DNA of 14,416 nt. Source: Verrucomicrobiota bacterium. Lineage in GTDB: Bacteria; Verrucomicrobiota; Verrucomicrobiia; Verrucomicrobiales; Verrucomicrobiaceae. The notes under the pieces are model-generated. The model did not search any database. It saw nothing but the letters and a program-made list of their open reading frames with translations, and had not been told where the DNA came from. Position numbers and translations under genes: made by a program. The first letter of the stretch is position 1; each line of letters starts with the position of its first letter. The DNA is taken from contig JAIOQF010000095.1 of the NCBI GenBank assembly GCA_021413535.1, forward strand, positions 1 to 14,416, in the 5' to 3' direction. Of this stretch, positions 1 to 7,138 are shown one piece after another.

Positions 1-35
1 AAACGGACATTCTGGGGCATCGCACGCGGCAGATT

Positions 36-854
36 TTGGTGCGGGCGGATGATTCCGACAAGCGGGACTGGATTCAGGGCCAGCCTGTCTGCGGCGCGCT
101 GGCGCGGCATCGAATCGCGCACATCGGAGTGCGTGAAGCCCGTGCACCTTATGAGATTGTCCGGTTGAAGCAGAGCGGAGCATTCTTCATGGCGTGTCTT
201 GGTGGGGAGGGGAGGATTCTGGTGGATGGCCGCTGGCGGGTTTGCAAGGCGGGGACGGCATGCTTACTACCGCCTCACATGCTTCACGCATTTCATGCAG
301 TGAAGGGCAAGACGTGGGATTTTGTGTGGGTGCGCTATCAAGCCGTGCCGGAGAAGCGACCTGTTGCGCGCGCAGGGTCGCCGGTCATGGCTCTGTTTGA
401 CGGTGGACCCCTTCGAGCGGCGGTAACGGGTCTGCATGGCGAATGTCTTGGTGAGTCCTTGCCTGCGGCGGTGCATTCATGGATTGAACTTATTCAAAGT
501 TATGTGCTGCGTTTTGCGCAGCCCTGGCAGATGGACCCGCGACTCTCGGAGTTGCTGGAGAAAGTTGCTGCTCGTCTCGACGCAGATTGGAGTCTCGCCG
601 CGATGGCCTCGGCGGCGCACTTGAGTCGGGAACATTTGCGGCGTCTCTGCATCCGACAGCTCGGGCGCTCGCCGATGCGCCAAGTCACTTATTTGCGGAT
701 GCGGCACTCGGCGGAATTGCTCGCAAGCACCGATGAGAAAATTGCGACGATTGCTTCGCGAGTGGGTTACAAAAACCCGTTTGTGTTTTCGACGACTTTT
801 AAAAAGTGGATCGGCTGGCGGCCAAGTGCGCATCGAGCCGGGCGCGTATCATAG
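36..854 (+). CDS. AraC-family transcriptional regulator (start uncertain, possibly 5'-partial)
   Basis: A one-component transcription regulator of the AraC/XylS family. Residues about 30-105 look like an AraC-type cupin sensor domain, with an EGRILVDG-like strand and a PPHMLHAF turn. Residues about 168-268 form the double helix-turn-helix: the first is around SLAAMASAAHLSREHLRR, the second around KIATIASRVGYKNPFVFSTTFKKWIG, and the WRPSAHR ending replaces the usual 'G.SP..YR'. The domain order is that of regulators sensing sugars or other small ligands, but the ligand cannot be read from sequence. The start used is a TTG with GTG directly after it, and no Shine-Dalgarno is visible. The reading frame stays open to base 3, so the true start may lie outside the window. 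The gene faces the tRNA-Ser, and no obvious target operon is adjacent in view. Confidence 0.85.
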   Translation: MVRADDSDKRDWIQGQPVCGALARHRIAHIGVREARAPYEIVRLKQSGAFFMACLGGEGRILVDGRWRVCKAGTACLLPPHMLHAFHAVKGKTWDFVWVRYQAVPEKRPVARAGSPVMALFDGGPLRAAVTGLHGECLGESLPAAVHSWIELIQSYVLRFAQPWQMDPRLSELLEKVAARLDADWSLAAMASAAHLSREHLRRLCIRQLGRSPMRQVTYLRMRHSAELLASTDEKIATIASRVGYKNPFVFSTTFKKWIGWRPSAHRAGRVS

Positions 855-893
855 CATCGTGGGTAGAAGGACCCCGCCTCGGTTTCATGGGAC

Positions 894-912
894 GCGCTTT
901 TAGCGCTTTATT
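894..912 (+). terminator. weak intrinsic-terminator-like hairpin after the AraC gene
   Basis: A 5-bp stem (GCGCT/AGCGC) with a TTT loop is followed directly by TTTATT. It lies 40 bp after the AraC stop and just before the 3' end of the convergent tRNA-Ser. The stem is short, so this is only suggestive. Confidence 0.3.
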
Positions 913-914
913 GG

Positions 915-1004
915 TGGCGGACAGGGAGGGATTCGAACCCTCGGTGCCGATAAAGGCACACACGCTTTCCAAGCGTGCGCGATAGACCACTCTGCCACCT
1001 GTCC
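915..1004 (-). tRNA. tRNA-Ser (anticodon GGA)
   Basis: Read on the minus strand this folds as a class II tRNA. The acceptor stem GGACAGG pairs with CCTGTCC, followed by discriminator G and an encoded CCA. The anticodon stem CACGC/GCGTG encloses the loop TTGGAAA, giving anticodon GGA (plus-strand bases 968-970), which reads serine UCC/UCU. The long variable arm (GTGCC/GGCAC) is typical of tRNA-Ser. The T arm is GAGGG-TTCGAAT-CCCTC. The gene stands alone between the convergent AraC gene and the amt terminator. Confidence 0.95.
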
Positions 1005-1087
1005 TTGATGACTTCTGCGAACTGAGAAGAAAGCCGCGACGCTGTCATCCCGCAAGTTCTTTTGAATTTGAATGCTCGGCTTTGCAC

Positions 1088-1120
1088 AAAAAAACGCCGG
1101 GGAGCGTGAACTCCCCGGCG
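1088..1120 (-). terminator. intrinsic terminator of amt
   Basis: A perfect 10-bp inverted repeat (CGCCGGGGAG / CTCCCCGGCG) with a 6-nt loop is followed, on the minus strand, by a run of seven T. It begins about 35 bp after the amt stop codon. This is a textbook rho-independent terminator. It also separates amt transcription from the downstream tRNA-Ser. Confidence 0.9.
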
Positions 1121-1155
1121 TCGATGTGAATCAGGCGTTCAGGCCAGATATTGAA

Positions 1156-2787
1156 TTACATTTCGTATCCAGCTTCTCCGTGTTCTGAGGTGTCGAGACC
1201 TGCGTCTTCGACTTCGGGGCTCACGCGGAGGCCGACGATCATTTTGACGATGAAGGCGATGACGAGGGTGGCAGCGATGGCAAGCGCGATGGTCAAACCA
1301 ATGGCTTTGACCTGTTCCATCCAGAGACCGCCTTCGGTGACCAGCTTGTCGAGGCCGTTGGCCTTGGCGTAGCTGCCGGTGAGATTGGAGTTCACCTTGT
1401 CGGTGGCCAGGAAGCCGGTAACGAGAGCGCCGAGGGTGCCGCCTACGGCATGGACGCCGAAGGTGTCCAGAGCGTCATCGTAGCCGAAGATCTTTTTCAC
1501 CGTGGTGCAGAAGATGAATGGAACAACGCCCGCGAGGATGCCGATGATCAGCGCGCCTTTGATGGTGATGAAACCGCAGGCGGGGGTGACCACGACTAGA
1601 CCGGCCACGGCACCGGAGCAGAAGCCGAGGATGGAGGGCTTGCCACCCTTGATGTATTCCAGCATCGGCCAGACGAAGCAGGCTACGGCGGTGGCGACCG
1701 TGGTGGTGGTGAAGGCGTTGGCGGCGACACCGTCAGCGGCAAGGGCCGAACCGGCGTTGAAACCATACCAGCCGACCCAGAGCATGCCGGTGCCGACGGC
1801 GCAGAGCACCATGCTGTGAGGAGCCATCGGCTGTTTGCCGAAGCCCTGACGTTTGCCGAGGAGAATGCAGAGGATCAATGCACTCCAGCCGGAGCTCATG
1901 TGAACGACGGTGCCGCCTGCAAAGTCAATGGCGCGGATTTTAGCTGAGCCGTTCCAGACACCGTTCATGAAGCCGTCGAAGCCCCAGACCATGTGGGCCA
2001 GTGGGAAATACACTGCAAACATCCAAAGAGTGATGAAGAGCATGATGGCGCTGAACTTCATGCGCTCGGCGATGGCACCCACGATGAGGGCGGGAGTGAT
2101 GATCGCGAACATAAGCTGATACATCGAGAACACGTTCTGGCTCGGCCAGGCGGTATAGTTGGTGTTCGTAGCGCTATCGACGCCTTCCATGAAGAAGTAT
2201 TTGAAGCTGCCGAGGAAGGGTGCCCAAGATGGAGCGTCAACTGCTGGATGCTCACCGAATACGAAGGAGTAGCCACAGACTACCCAAAGGATGGTGACCA
2301 GGCCCGCGCAAGCGAAGCATTGGGCGATGACCGATAAGACGTTTTTCTTTCTAACTAAGCCACCGTAGAACAAGGCCAAGCCGGGCAAGGTCATGAAGAG
2401 CACCAACGCGGTGCAGATCATCATAAAGGCGTTATGACCGGGTCCGGCGAGACCTGCGAGCTTTGATTTGTAGGGATCTTTCGAATCTGCGGCTGGTCCT
2501 GGTGCGAGGTTGGTGAAGTATTGTTCGATATCATTTACACGTTCCTCAAGCTTGGCTTCGCGCGGTCCAGCAGCTGCGGCTGGATCGGCTGCTGCTGGTG
2601 TGACAGCGGCAGGCGCGGCAGTTGGCGCAGGTGTTGGTGCCGGTGCGGGCACTGGATCAGTGGCGGGTGCAACTGCCGCTGGTGCAGCGGGTTCGGGGGT
2701 TTGCGCAGGCGAGGTTCCGGCCCACGCGAGGAGGGAGATGGCCAGGGCCGCTAACGGTATTTTATTGAGGATGTTCTTGCGGATCAT
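1156..2787 (-). CDS. amt: ammonium transporter (Amt/MEP/Rh family)
   Basis: An inner-membrane channel conducting ammonium/ammonia into the cell. From the ATG at 2787 the protein is 543 aa. It starts with a signal peptide (about 1-28, hydrophobic LAALAISLLAWAG, cleavage near SPAQ), then a Pro/Ala-rich linker (about 30-75), a short charged helix (76-93) and about 11 membrane spans (from about 120 to 520). Residues matching E. coli AmtB function are visible: F227 and F343 (Phe gate), W268, D288 in the DFAGGTVVH signature, S347, and the twin pore histidines H296 and H446. An earlier in-frame TTG at 2841 would add 18 residues ahead of the signal peptide and is less likely. The gene lies downstream of can on the same strand. 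A sigma-54-type promoter sits in the gap and a strong terminator follows. No glnK/glnB gene is adjacent. The extracytoplasmic extension makes it longer than the roughly 400-430 aa typical of the family. Confidence 0.95.
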   Translation of the reverse strand: MIRKNILNKIPLAALAISLLAWAGTSPAQTPEPAAPAAVAPATDPVPAPAPTPAPTAAPAAVTPAAADPAAAAGPREAKLEERVNDIEQYFTNLAPGPAADSKDPYKSKLAGLAGPGHNAFMMICTALVLFMTLPGLALFYGGLVRKKNVLSVIAQCFACAGLVTILWVVCGYSFVFGEHPAVDAPSWAPFLGSFKYFFMEGVDSATNTNYTAWPSQNVFSMYQLMFAIITPALIVGAIAERMKFSAIMLFITLWMFAVYFPLAHMVWGFDGFMNGVWNGSAKIRAIDFAGGTVVHMSSGWSALILCILLGKRQGFGKQPMAPHSMVLCAVGTGMLWVGWYGFNAGSALAADGVAANAFTTTTVATAVACFVWPMLEYIKGGKPSILGFCSGAVAGLVVVTPACGFITIKGALIIGILAGVVPFIFCTTVKKIFGYDDALDTFGVHAVGGTLGALVTGFLATDKVNSNLTGSYAKANGLDKLVTEGGLWMEQVKAIGLTIALAIAATLVIAFIVKMIVGLRVSPEVEDAGLDTSEHGEAGYEM

Positions 2788-2873
2788 AGTTGGGTGTTGG
2801 TTTGACTTCACGATGCCAGCCGGCACGGCTGTATGAAACAACCGGAACCAAGCCTGAACGACAAACGGTTCTA

Positions 2874-2889
2874 AGCAGCGGGCGTGCCA
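2874..2889 (-). promoter_or_regulatory. sigma-54 (RpoN) -24/-12 promoter of amt
   Basis: On the minus strand the sequence reads TGGCACG-CCCG-CTGCT. This matches the sigma-54 consensus TGGCACG-N4-TTGCW at every position except the first base of the -12 element. The invariant GG and GC have the required 10-bp separation. Transcription would begin near 2863, about 75 nt before the preferred amt ATG. A nitrogen-controlled sigma-54 promoter fits an ammonium transporter well. No clear NtrC-type upstream site was found; it would fall inside the 3' end of can. Confidence 0.7.
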
Positions 2890-2890
2890 A

Positions 2891-2910
2891 GTTTGAGAAA
2901 ATACTCAAAC
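2891..2910. repeat. perfect inverted repeat in the can-amt gap
   Basis: GTTTGAG-N6-CTCAAAC is a perfect 7-bp inverted repeat, 8 bp after the can stop and directly upstream of the -24 element of the amt promoter. It may act as a terminator for can (the minus-strand loop is TATTTT, but no T-run follows the stem) or as an operator. The sequence does not decide between them. Confidence 0.4.
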
Positions 2911-2918
2911 GCCTTTAA

Positions 2919-3578
2919 CTATGACTGGATAAACAGCTTGCCGGCGGCGGCATCGCGGCAGGTGGTGATACCGTCCGTGGTGCTCACGCTCATGTGCAGA
3001 TCGCGCACCCGTCCGTCGTTCAGACGATAAATCCAGCCATGGACGCTGAGCTGCTGGCCGCGTTCCCAAGCACTTTCCACCACGGTGGTCTGGCAGACGT
3101 TCACGACTTGCTCGATGACATTGAGTTCGCAGAGGCGGTCGGATCGGAGTTCTTCTTCGATAATCTGGGCAAGATGCGGATCATATTTCTGCTGCACGTC
3201 CTGAACATGTCGGAGCCAGTTGTTGATCAAGCCGAGTTTCTGATTCTGCATCGCGGCGCGCACGCCGCCGCAGCCGTAGTGGCCGACGACGAGAATGTGT
3301 TTCACCTTGAGCACGTCGACGGCATATTGCAGGACGCTGAGGCAGTTGAGATCGGTGTGGACGACCACGTTGGCGACGTTGCGATGGACGAACAACTCGC
3401 CAGGTAGCAGATTGACGATCTCATTGGCTGGCACGCGGCTGTCGGAGCAGCCGATCCAGAGATATTCCGGCGCTTGTTGATTGACGAGCCGGCTGAAAAA
3501 TTCTGGATCATCCGCTTTGATCATCTCCGACCACTCGCGGTTTTTTTGCAACAAATGGGTAAGGGGATGGGCGGGCAT
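2919..3578 (-). CDS. can: beta-class carbonic anhydrase
   Basis: Interconverts CO2 and bicarbonate in the cytoplasm, supplying bicarbonate to carboxylases and carbamoyl-phosphate synthesis. At 219 aa it matches the length of E. coli Can (220 aa). The zinc ligands are all present: C44 and D46 in the CSDSRVP motif with R48 as the dyad partner, and H100 and C103 in GHYGCGGV. The HRNVAN segment (about 65-70) is also conserved. The ATG start gives the usual N-terminus leading to a helix and EYLWIGCSDSR. No Shine-Dalgarno is visible. It is divergent from parE and lies just upstream of amt on the same strand. The 131-bp gap with its own promoter suggests amt is not solely dependent on can transcription. 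Confidence 0.94.
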   Translation of the reverse strand: MPAHPLTHLLQKNREWSEMIKADDPEFFSRLVNQQAPEYLWIGCSDSRVPANEIVNLLPGELFVHRNVANVVVHTDLNCLSVLQYAVDVLKVKHILVVGHYGCGGVRAAMQNQKLGLINNWLRHVQDVQQKYDPHLAQIIEEELRSDRLCELNVIEQVVNVCQTTVVESAWERGQQLSVHGWIYRLNDGRVRDLHMSVSTTDGITTCRDAAAGKLFIQS

Positions 3579-3608
3579 GAGTTCTGTGATCTGGACACCA
3601 TTGTCAGC

Positions 3609-3624
3609 TTGCTTGGCAAAGCAA
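3609..3624. repeat. short palindrome in the can-parE divergent gap
   Basis: TTGCTT-GGCA-AAGCAA is a perfect 6-bp inverted repeat. It lies 31 bp upstream of the can start, between the two divergent genes, where an operator could sit. No known regulator motif is recognised and chance is possible. Confidence 0.25.
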
Positions 3625-3655
3625 CAAGTGTTCCATGCGCACCATGGTTGACATC

Positions 3656-3684
3656 TTGACGGGGACGGGTTTTCTGCGCAAGAT
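3656..3684 (+). promoter_or_regulatory. weak candidate sigma-70 promoter for parE
   Basis: TTGACG, a 17-bp spacer and CAAGAT lie 23 bp before the parE ATG. The -35 is good (5/6) but the -10 matches only 3/6. A second perfect TTGACA at 3648-3653 has no usable -10. This is offered only as the best candidate in the divergent gap. Confidence 0.25.
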
Positions 3685-3707
3685 CAATGATTAACATCCC
3701 TTAAACA

Positions 3708-5597
3708 ATGGCTGCACCTGAACACGGTTACACGGAAGCTTCTATCAAATCGCTCGACTGGCGCGAGCACATTCGCCTGCGGCCCGGCATGTATATTGGC
3801 AAGCTGGGAGATGGTTCTGCTCCCGAAGACGGCATTTACGTTCTGCTGAAAGAGGTGCTCGACAATGCGGTGGACGAATTTGTCATGGGTTATGGCAAGG
3901 AAATCGAAATCACCATCGAGGAAGACAACACCGTCACGGTGCGCGACTACGGGCGCGGTATTCCGCTGGGGAAACTGATGGAGTGTGCTGCTCAGAACAA
4001 CACGGGTGCGAAATACGATTCGGAGGTCTTCAAACGCAGTGTCGGCCTTAATGGTGTTGGCATCAAAGCAGTAAATGCACTCTCCGATTTTTTTGAGATT
4101 CAGGCATTTCGCGAGGGTAAGACGCGCGCCATCGAGTTCTGCCGGGGCGAGGTCAAGGTCGACATGAAGAATCCAAAACCGTCCACGGACAAGGAAGGCA
4201 CGCGGCTGGCTTTTCATCCCGATCCGAAGTGTTTCGATTCCGACTTCGCTTATCGGCCGGATTTCATTCGCGAGATGCTGCGATTTTATTCATGGCTCAA
4301 TCCCGGGCTGACGCTGCGGTTTAATGATGAAGTGTTTCGGAGCAAGGATGGGTTGATGGATCTGTTGCGGGCGAAGCTGACCGAGGAACCGGTCTATCCG
4401 ATCATTCATCTAGAGGGCAAAGATGTGGAAGTGGCATTCACTCACACCAGTGGTTACGGCGAGGAAATTTATTCGTTTGTGAACGGACAGAACACCACGC
4501 AAGGCGGCACGCATCTGGCGGCATTCCGGGAGGGCGTGGTGGCCGAGGTGCGCGAGTTTTATAAGAAGCAATTCGATCCGTCAGATGTGCGAGGCAGCAT
4601 CGTGGCCGCTGTCAGCGTCAAGGTGCAGGAGCCGGTCTTTGAATCGCAGACGAAAACCAAGCTCGGCAGCAAGATGATGGAGCCCGAGGGTCGGAACCTG
4701 CGGACGCACATCGTGAACACGATCACGAAGGAACTCGACAACCATCTCCATAAGCATGCGGATATTGCGAAGGCCTTGCTGGAAAAAATTAATGCCAACG
4801 AGAAGGAGCGCAAGGAGATCAGCGGCATTCAGAAAATCGCGCGCGAGAGCGCGCGCCGTGCGAAGCTGCACAACAAGAAGCTTCGCGACTGCCGGATCCA
4901 TCTTGATACCAAGGACAAGCAGCGGGAGGAGAGCACGCTCTTTATTACCGAAGGAGACAGCGCCAGCGGCAGCATTACGAAGAGCCGCGATGTCACGACG
5001 CAGGCGGTGTTTTCACTACGCGGCAAGCCGCTCAACTGCTTCGGTCTCACGCGCAAAGTCTGCTATGAAAACGAGGAGTTTAATTTGCTGCAGCACGCGC
5101 TGAACATCGAGGAGGACTTGGAGGAACTGCGTTATAACAAGATCATTCTGGCGACGGATGCCGATGTGGATGGCATGCACATCCGACTTTTGATGATCAC
5201 CTTCTTTCTCCAGTTTTTCCCTGAGATCATCCGGCGTGGACATCTACATGTCTTGCAGACGCCGTTGTTTCGGGTGCGGAACAAGAAGGAGACTTTCTAT
5301 TGCTACAGTGATGATGAAAAGCGCCGGGCGATGGAGAAGTGCGGGAAGAACCCCGAGATCACCCGGTTCAAGGGGCTGGGTGAAATCAGTCCTGATGAAT
5401 TCAAGCATTTCATCGGGCCGAAGATTCGTCTGGAGCCGGTGTTGATGCCGGAACACAAGAACATCAAGGAGCTGCTCACATTTTACATGGGGAAAAACAC
5501 GCCGGAGAGGCAGGATTACATCGTGCAGAACCTCCGCGTGGAGCAGGACATCCTGTTTGATGTGGAGACGCAGCGCGATGATGTGCTGGCTGCGTGA
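3708..5597 (+). CDS. parE: DNA topoisomerase IV subunit B (type IIA topoisomerase ATPase)
   Basis: ATP-driven subunit of a type IIA topoisomerase that decatenates or relaxes DNA together with a ParC/GyrA-type partner. The protein is 629 aa, the size of ParE rather than of the roughly 800-aa insertion-bearing GyrB. The GHKL ATPase domain comes first: E49 and N53 in KEVLDNAVDE, the DYGRGIP motif at 80-86, and the ATP-lid motif GLNGVG at 113-118. A transducer domain follows, with QGGTH near 265-269 and K318 in QTKTKLG. The Toprim domain has E415 in TEGDSAS and D484/D486/D488 in DADVDG. RFKGLGE is near 553-559. The opening 'SLDWREHIRLRPGMYIGKLGDGS' type of N-terminus resembles ParE of Bacteroidetes and Chlamydiae. 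No parC follows; a tRNA gene comes next. The ATG is preceded by CTTAAACA with no Shine-Dalgarno. GyrB remains possible as a name, but length and motif style favour ParE. Confidence 0.9.
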   Translation: MAAPEHGYTEASIKSLDWREHIRLRPGMYIGKLGDGSAPEDGIYVLLKEVLDNAVDEFVMGYGKEIEITIEEDNTVTVRDYGRGIPLGKLMECAAQNNTGAKYDSEVFKRSVGLNGVGIKAVNALSDFFEIQAFREGKTRAIEFCRGEVKVDMKNPKPSTDKEGTRLAFHPDPKCFDSDFAYRPDFIREMLRFYSWLNPGLTLRFNDEVFRSKDGLMDLLRAKLTEEPVYPIIHLEGKDVEVAFTHTSGYGEEIYSFVNGQNTTQGGTHLAAFREGVVAEVREFYKKQFDPSDVRGSIVAAVSVKVQEPVFESQTKTKLGSKMMEPEGRNLRTHIVNTITKELDNHLHKHADIAKALLEKINANEKERKEISGIQKIARESARRAKLHNKKLRDCRIHLDTKDKQREESTLFITEGDSASGSITKSRDVTTQAVFSLRGKPLNCFGLTRKVCYENEEFNLLQHALNIEEDLEELRYNKIILATDADVDGMHIRLLMITFFLQFFPEIIRRGHLHVLQTPLFRVRNKKETFYCYSDDEKRRAMEKCGKNPEITRFKGLGEISPDEFKHFIGPKIRLEPVLMPEHKNIKELLTFYMGKNTPERQDYIVQNLRVEQDILFDVETQRDDVLAA

Positions 5598-5622
5598 GAT
5601 TGGCGCGCAATCGCCAAATCAA

Positions 5623-5707
5623 TGGTGCTCGGGAAGGGACTCGAACCCTTAAGCCTTTCGGCACAGGATCCTTAATCCTGCGCGTATACCAATTCCGCCA
5701 CCCGAGC
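5623..5707 (-). tRNA. tRNA-Leu (anticodon AAG)
   Basis: Read on the minus strand this is a class II tRNA. The acceptor GCTCGGG pairs with CCCGAGC, with discriminator A and an encoded CCA. The anticodon stem CAGGA/TCCTG encloses the loop TTAAGGA, so the anticodon is AAG (plus-strand 5671-5673) with G at position 37, as expected for tRNAs reading CUN leucine codons. The long variable arm is TGCC-GAAA-GGC and the T arm is AAGGG-TTCGAGT-CCCTT. The AAG anticodon is unusual, since bacteria generally use GAG; A34 would need deamination to inosine by TadA or an equivalent. It is convergent with parE. Confidence 0.95.
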
Positions 5708-5786
5708 TTGAGTTTTGAAAGGGCGCGGAATTAATCCAATGCAGCGGCTTTTGCAACTACCCATTTTGTGAAAAATGCCTGACGGA

Positions 5787-6335
5787 TCAATTAGGCTCGG
5801 CACCAGTGGCCTCGATGAACTGCTGGCGGAGGCTCTGAACCGTGTCATGCCAGCGGCCGATTTCACGTTGCAGATCCATGTTCTGTCTTTCCAGCCAGGC
5901 ACAACGCTCTTGCAGCCGCTGACTATCTCCGGGAGTAGCATCCGCGTTGTCGCCGATGTTCGGGGCGATTTCTTGGGAACCGCGAACGCGCTGCGGACTG
6001 GCCATGAAGAACGCCAGTTCATTGATCCGGGTCTTGGTGTTCTCAAAAGTGTTGATGACCGTGGTCCGCTCATCGATTTCACCGGTAGCGAGGAATTCCT
6101 GCAGGGTGCCTACGCTGGTGGGGCCGTAAAGAAAGCCGTCAGGCATTTCGACCAGCCAGTCCATCTGGAGTTCGGTCACCATCGGCGCGCGCTGCCAGGA
6201 CTTACGGTTGTCGCTGGAGACGCGATCCATGGGGGAGATTTTCGCTTCTGCGGCCCAGATGCGAAGCTGGCTGAGGGGAGCGGGTCCGAAAATCTCGTTG
6301 TCGCTGACCTTGAGAAGATACCACTGGGTTTCCAT
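5787..6335 (-). CDS. tandem GYF_2 (DUF4339) domain protein with C-terminal coiled coil
   Basis: A 182-aa protein of unknown function. Two tandem copies of a GYF_2/DUF4339-type module are visible. The first (about 4-54) starts WYLLK, has FGP at 16-18 and ends with a Trp (SWQRAP). The second (about 59-110) starts DWLVEM and has YGP at 70-72. GYF-type domains generally bind proline-rich peptides, and GYF_2 modules occur in many bacterial proteins of unclear role. The C-terminus (about 137-175) is charged and heptad-like, suggesting a coiled coil for oligomerisation. There is no signal peptide or membrane span, so it is likely cytoplasmic. The start is an ATG without a Shine-Dalgarno. A long open frame on the other strand here lacks recognisable domains and is taken as a shadow. 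The gene is divergent from the lipoprotein gene, with about 90 bp between them. Confidence 0.78.
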   Translation of the reverse strand: METQWYLLKVSDNEIFGPAPLSQLRIWAAEAKISPMDRVSSDNRKSWQRAPMVTELQMDWLVEMPDGFLYGPTSVGTLQEFLATGEIDERTTVINTFENTKTRINELAFFMASPQRVRGSQEIAPNIGDNADATPGDSQRLQERCAWLERQNMDLQREIGRWHDTVQSLRQQFIEATGAEPN

Positions 6336-6423
6336 GGCGGAAATAATAGGCGCAAATCTACCTTGCGGCCAAGCCTTAATTTAAGAATCCCGTCACCGTG
6401 CAAAATCGGACTGGCAGGGCTGA

Positions 6424-7116
6424 ATGAGATGCTTATGTTGCATCATGGGAAATGTCCGCATGAATCTCGTGCTGCTGAGTGTCGGGTGCATTTTAACTAA
6501 TGGCTGTCATTCCGTGCCTGGAAAAAAAGATGCGAGCAAAGAGGAAAATCCTGCGGATAAAAAAAACACCGCTGCCGCCCCGGAAGACTCCAGCGGGGCT
6601 GATGTCGGATTTCTGCTCTCCATGAAATACGGTGAGGCCAAGGCGCTGAGTCCGCAGAGTTTGGAATTGCCGCCGTATTATAAAGTCGCGGCAGATGAGA
6701 TCACCGTGGTTTCGACCAAGTCTGATGGCACGCCCAGGAAGGTGCGGGCCAAGGGGCATGTGTTTTTGCAGATTGATTACCGTGAAGAACTCATCGGACT
6801 GGGACAGGAGGCATTGATCGGTGGTGGCGAAGTGATTTTGCGTGGCCGGCCGCTGCTGCGTCGTGGACGCAGTGTGGTGGAGGGCTTGGCGGATCGCACG
6901 GTTTTTTATATCGATGGAGTGCGGCTGCAAGTGATCGGTCTGCACCGGATCACGAGCGAGAGCGGGGTGACGCCGGCCTGGCGTGGTTCTTGGAAGGATG
7001 GCCCCAATCCGTTGCTGCCCGCGTTGTCGCCGGGAGATATTCCAAAGGAGATGCGAGCCTCGCCGTTGCTGCCGCCGCCGTCGAAAGATGATCTGCCGAA
7101 GGGAAAGACGCGATAA
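6424..7116 (+). CDS. predicted lipoprotein with an LptA/OstA-like region
   Basis: A 230-aa protein not recognised as a named gene. The N-terminus carries a hydrophobic stretch (about 13-27) ending LTNGC, a plausible but imperfect lipobox with Cys28 (Thr rather than Leu at -3). A Lys/Glu-rich linker follows (30-60). Residues about 89-175 read like an OstA/LptA-type beta repeat: AKGHVFLQ, then a series of short strands, then VILRGRPLLRRG, VVEGLADRTVFYIDG and RLQVIG. This resembles 'L.G.P.v......v.G..I.......v.v.G' in LptA. The C-terminal 45 residues are Pro-rich and likely disordered. I infer an envelope lipoprotein, perhaps in lipid transport. Start: the ATG at 6424 has a weak AGGG upstream; ATGs at 6445 and 6460 would give a shorter, more normal signal peptide. 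It is convergent with the phosphatase-family gene. Confidence 0.75.
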   Translation: MRCLCCIMGNVRMNLVLLSVGCILTNGCHSVPGKKDASKEENPADKKNTAAAPEDSSGADVGFLLSMKYGEAKALSPQSLELPPYYKVAADEITVVSTKSDGTPRKVRAKGHVFLQIDYREELIGLGQEALIGGGEVILRGRPLLRRGRSVVEGLADRTVFYIDGVRLQVIGLHRITSESGVTPAWRGSWKDGPNPLLPALSPGDIPKEMRASPLLPPPSKDDLPKGKTR

Positions 7117-7138
7117 CGCGAATGACTGGAGTGCTGAC

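Noticed and set aside
2994..3008. GTGC-N7-GCAC upstream of the amt sigma-54 promoter as an NtrC site
   Set aside because: NtrC sites have the opposite arrangement (GCAC-N7-GTGC), and this lies within the can coding sequence.
5600..5617. TTGGCG-N6-CGCCAA hairpin just after parE as a terminator
   Set aside because: Only 6 bp with no T-run on the plus strand; not convincing as an intrinsic terminator, though a role cannot be excluded.
5775..6500. 241-codon open frame on the plus strand opposite the tandem GYF_2 gene
   Set aside because: It has no recognisable domain, overlaps the well-supported GYF_2 gene almost entirely and runs into the lipoprotein gene; it is a GC-driven shadow frame.
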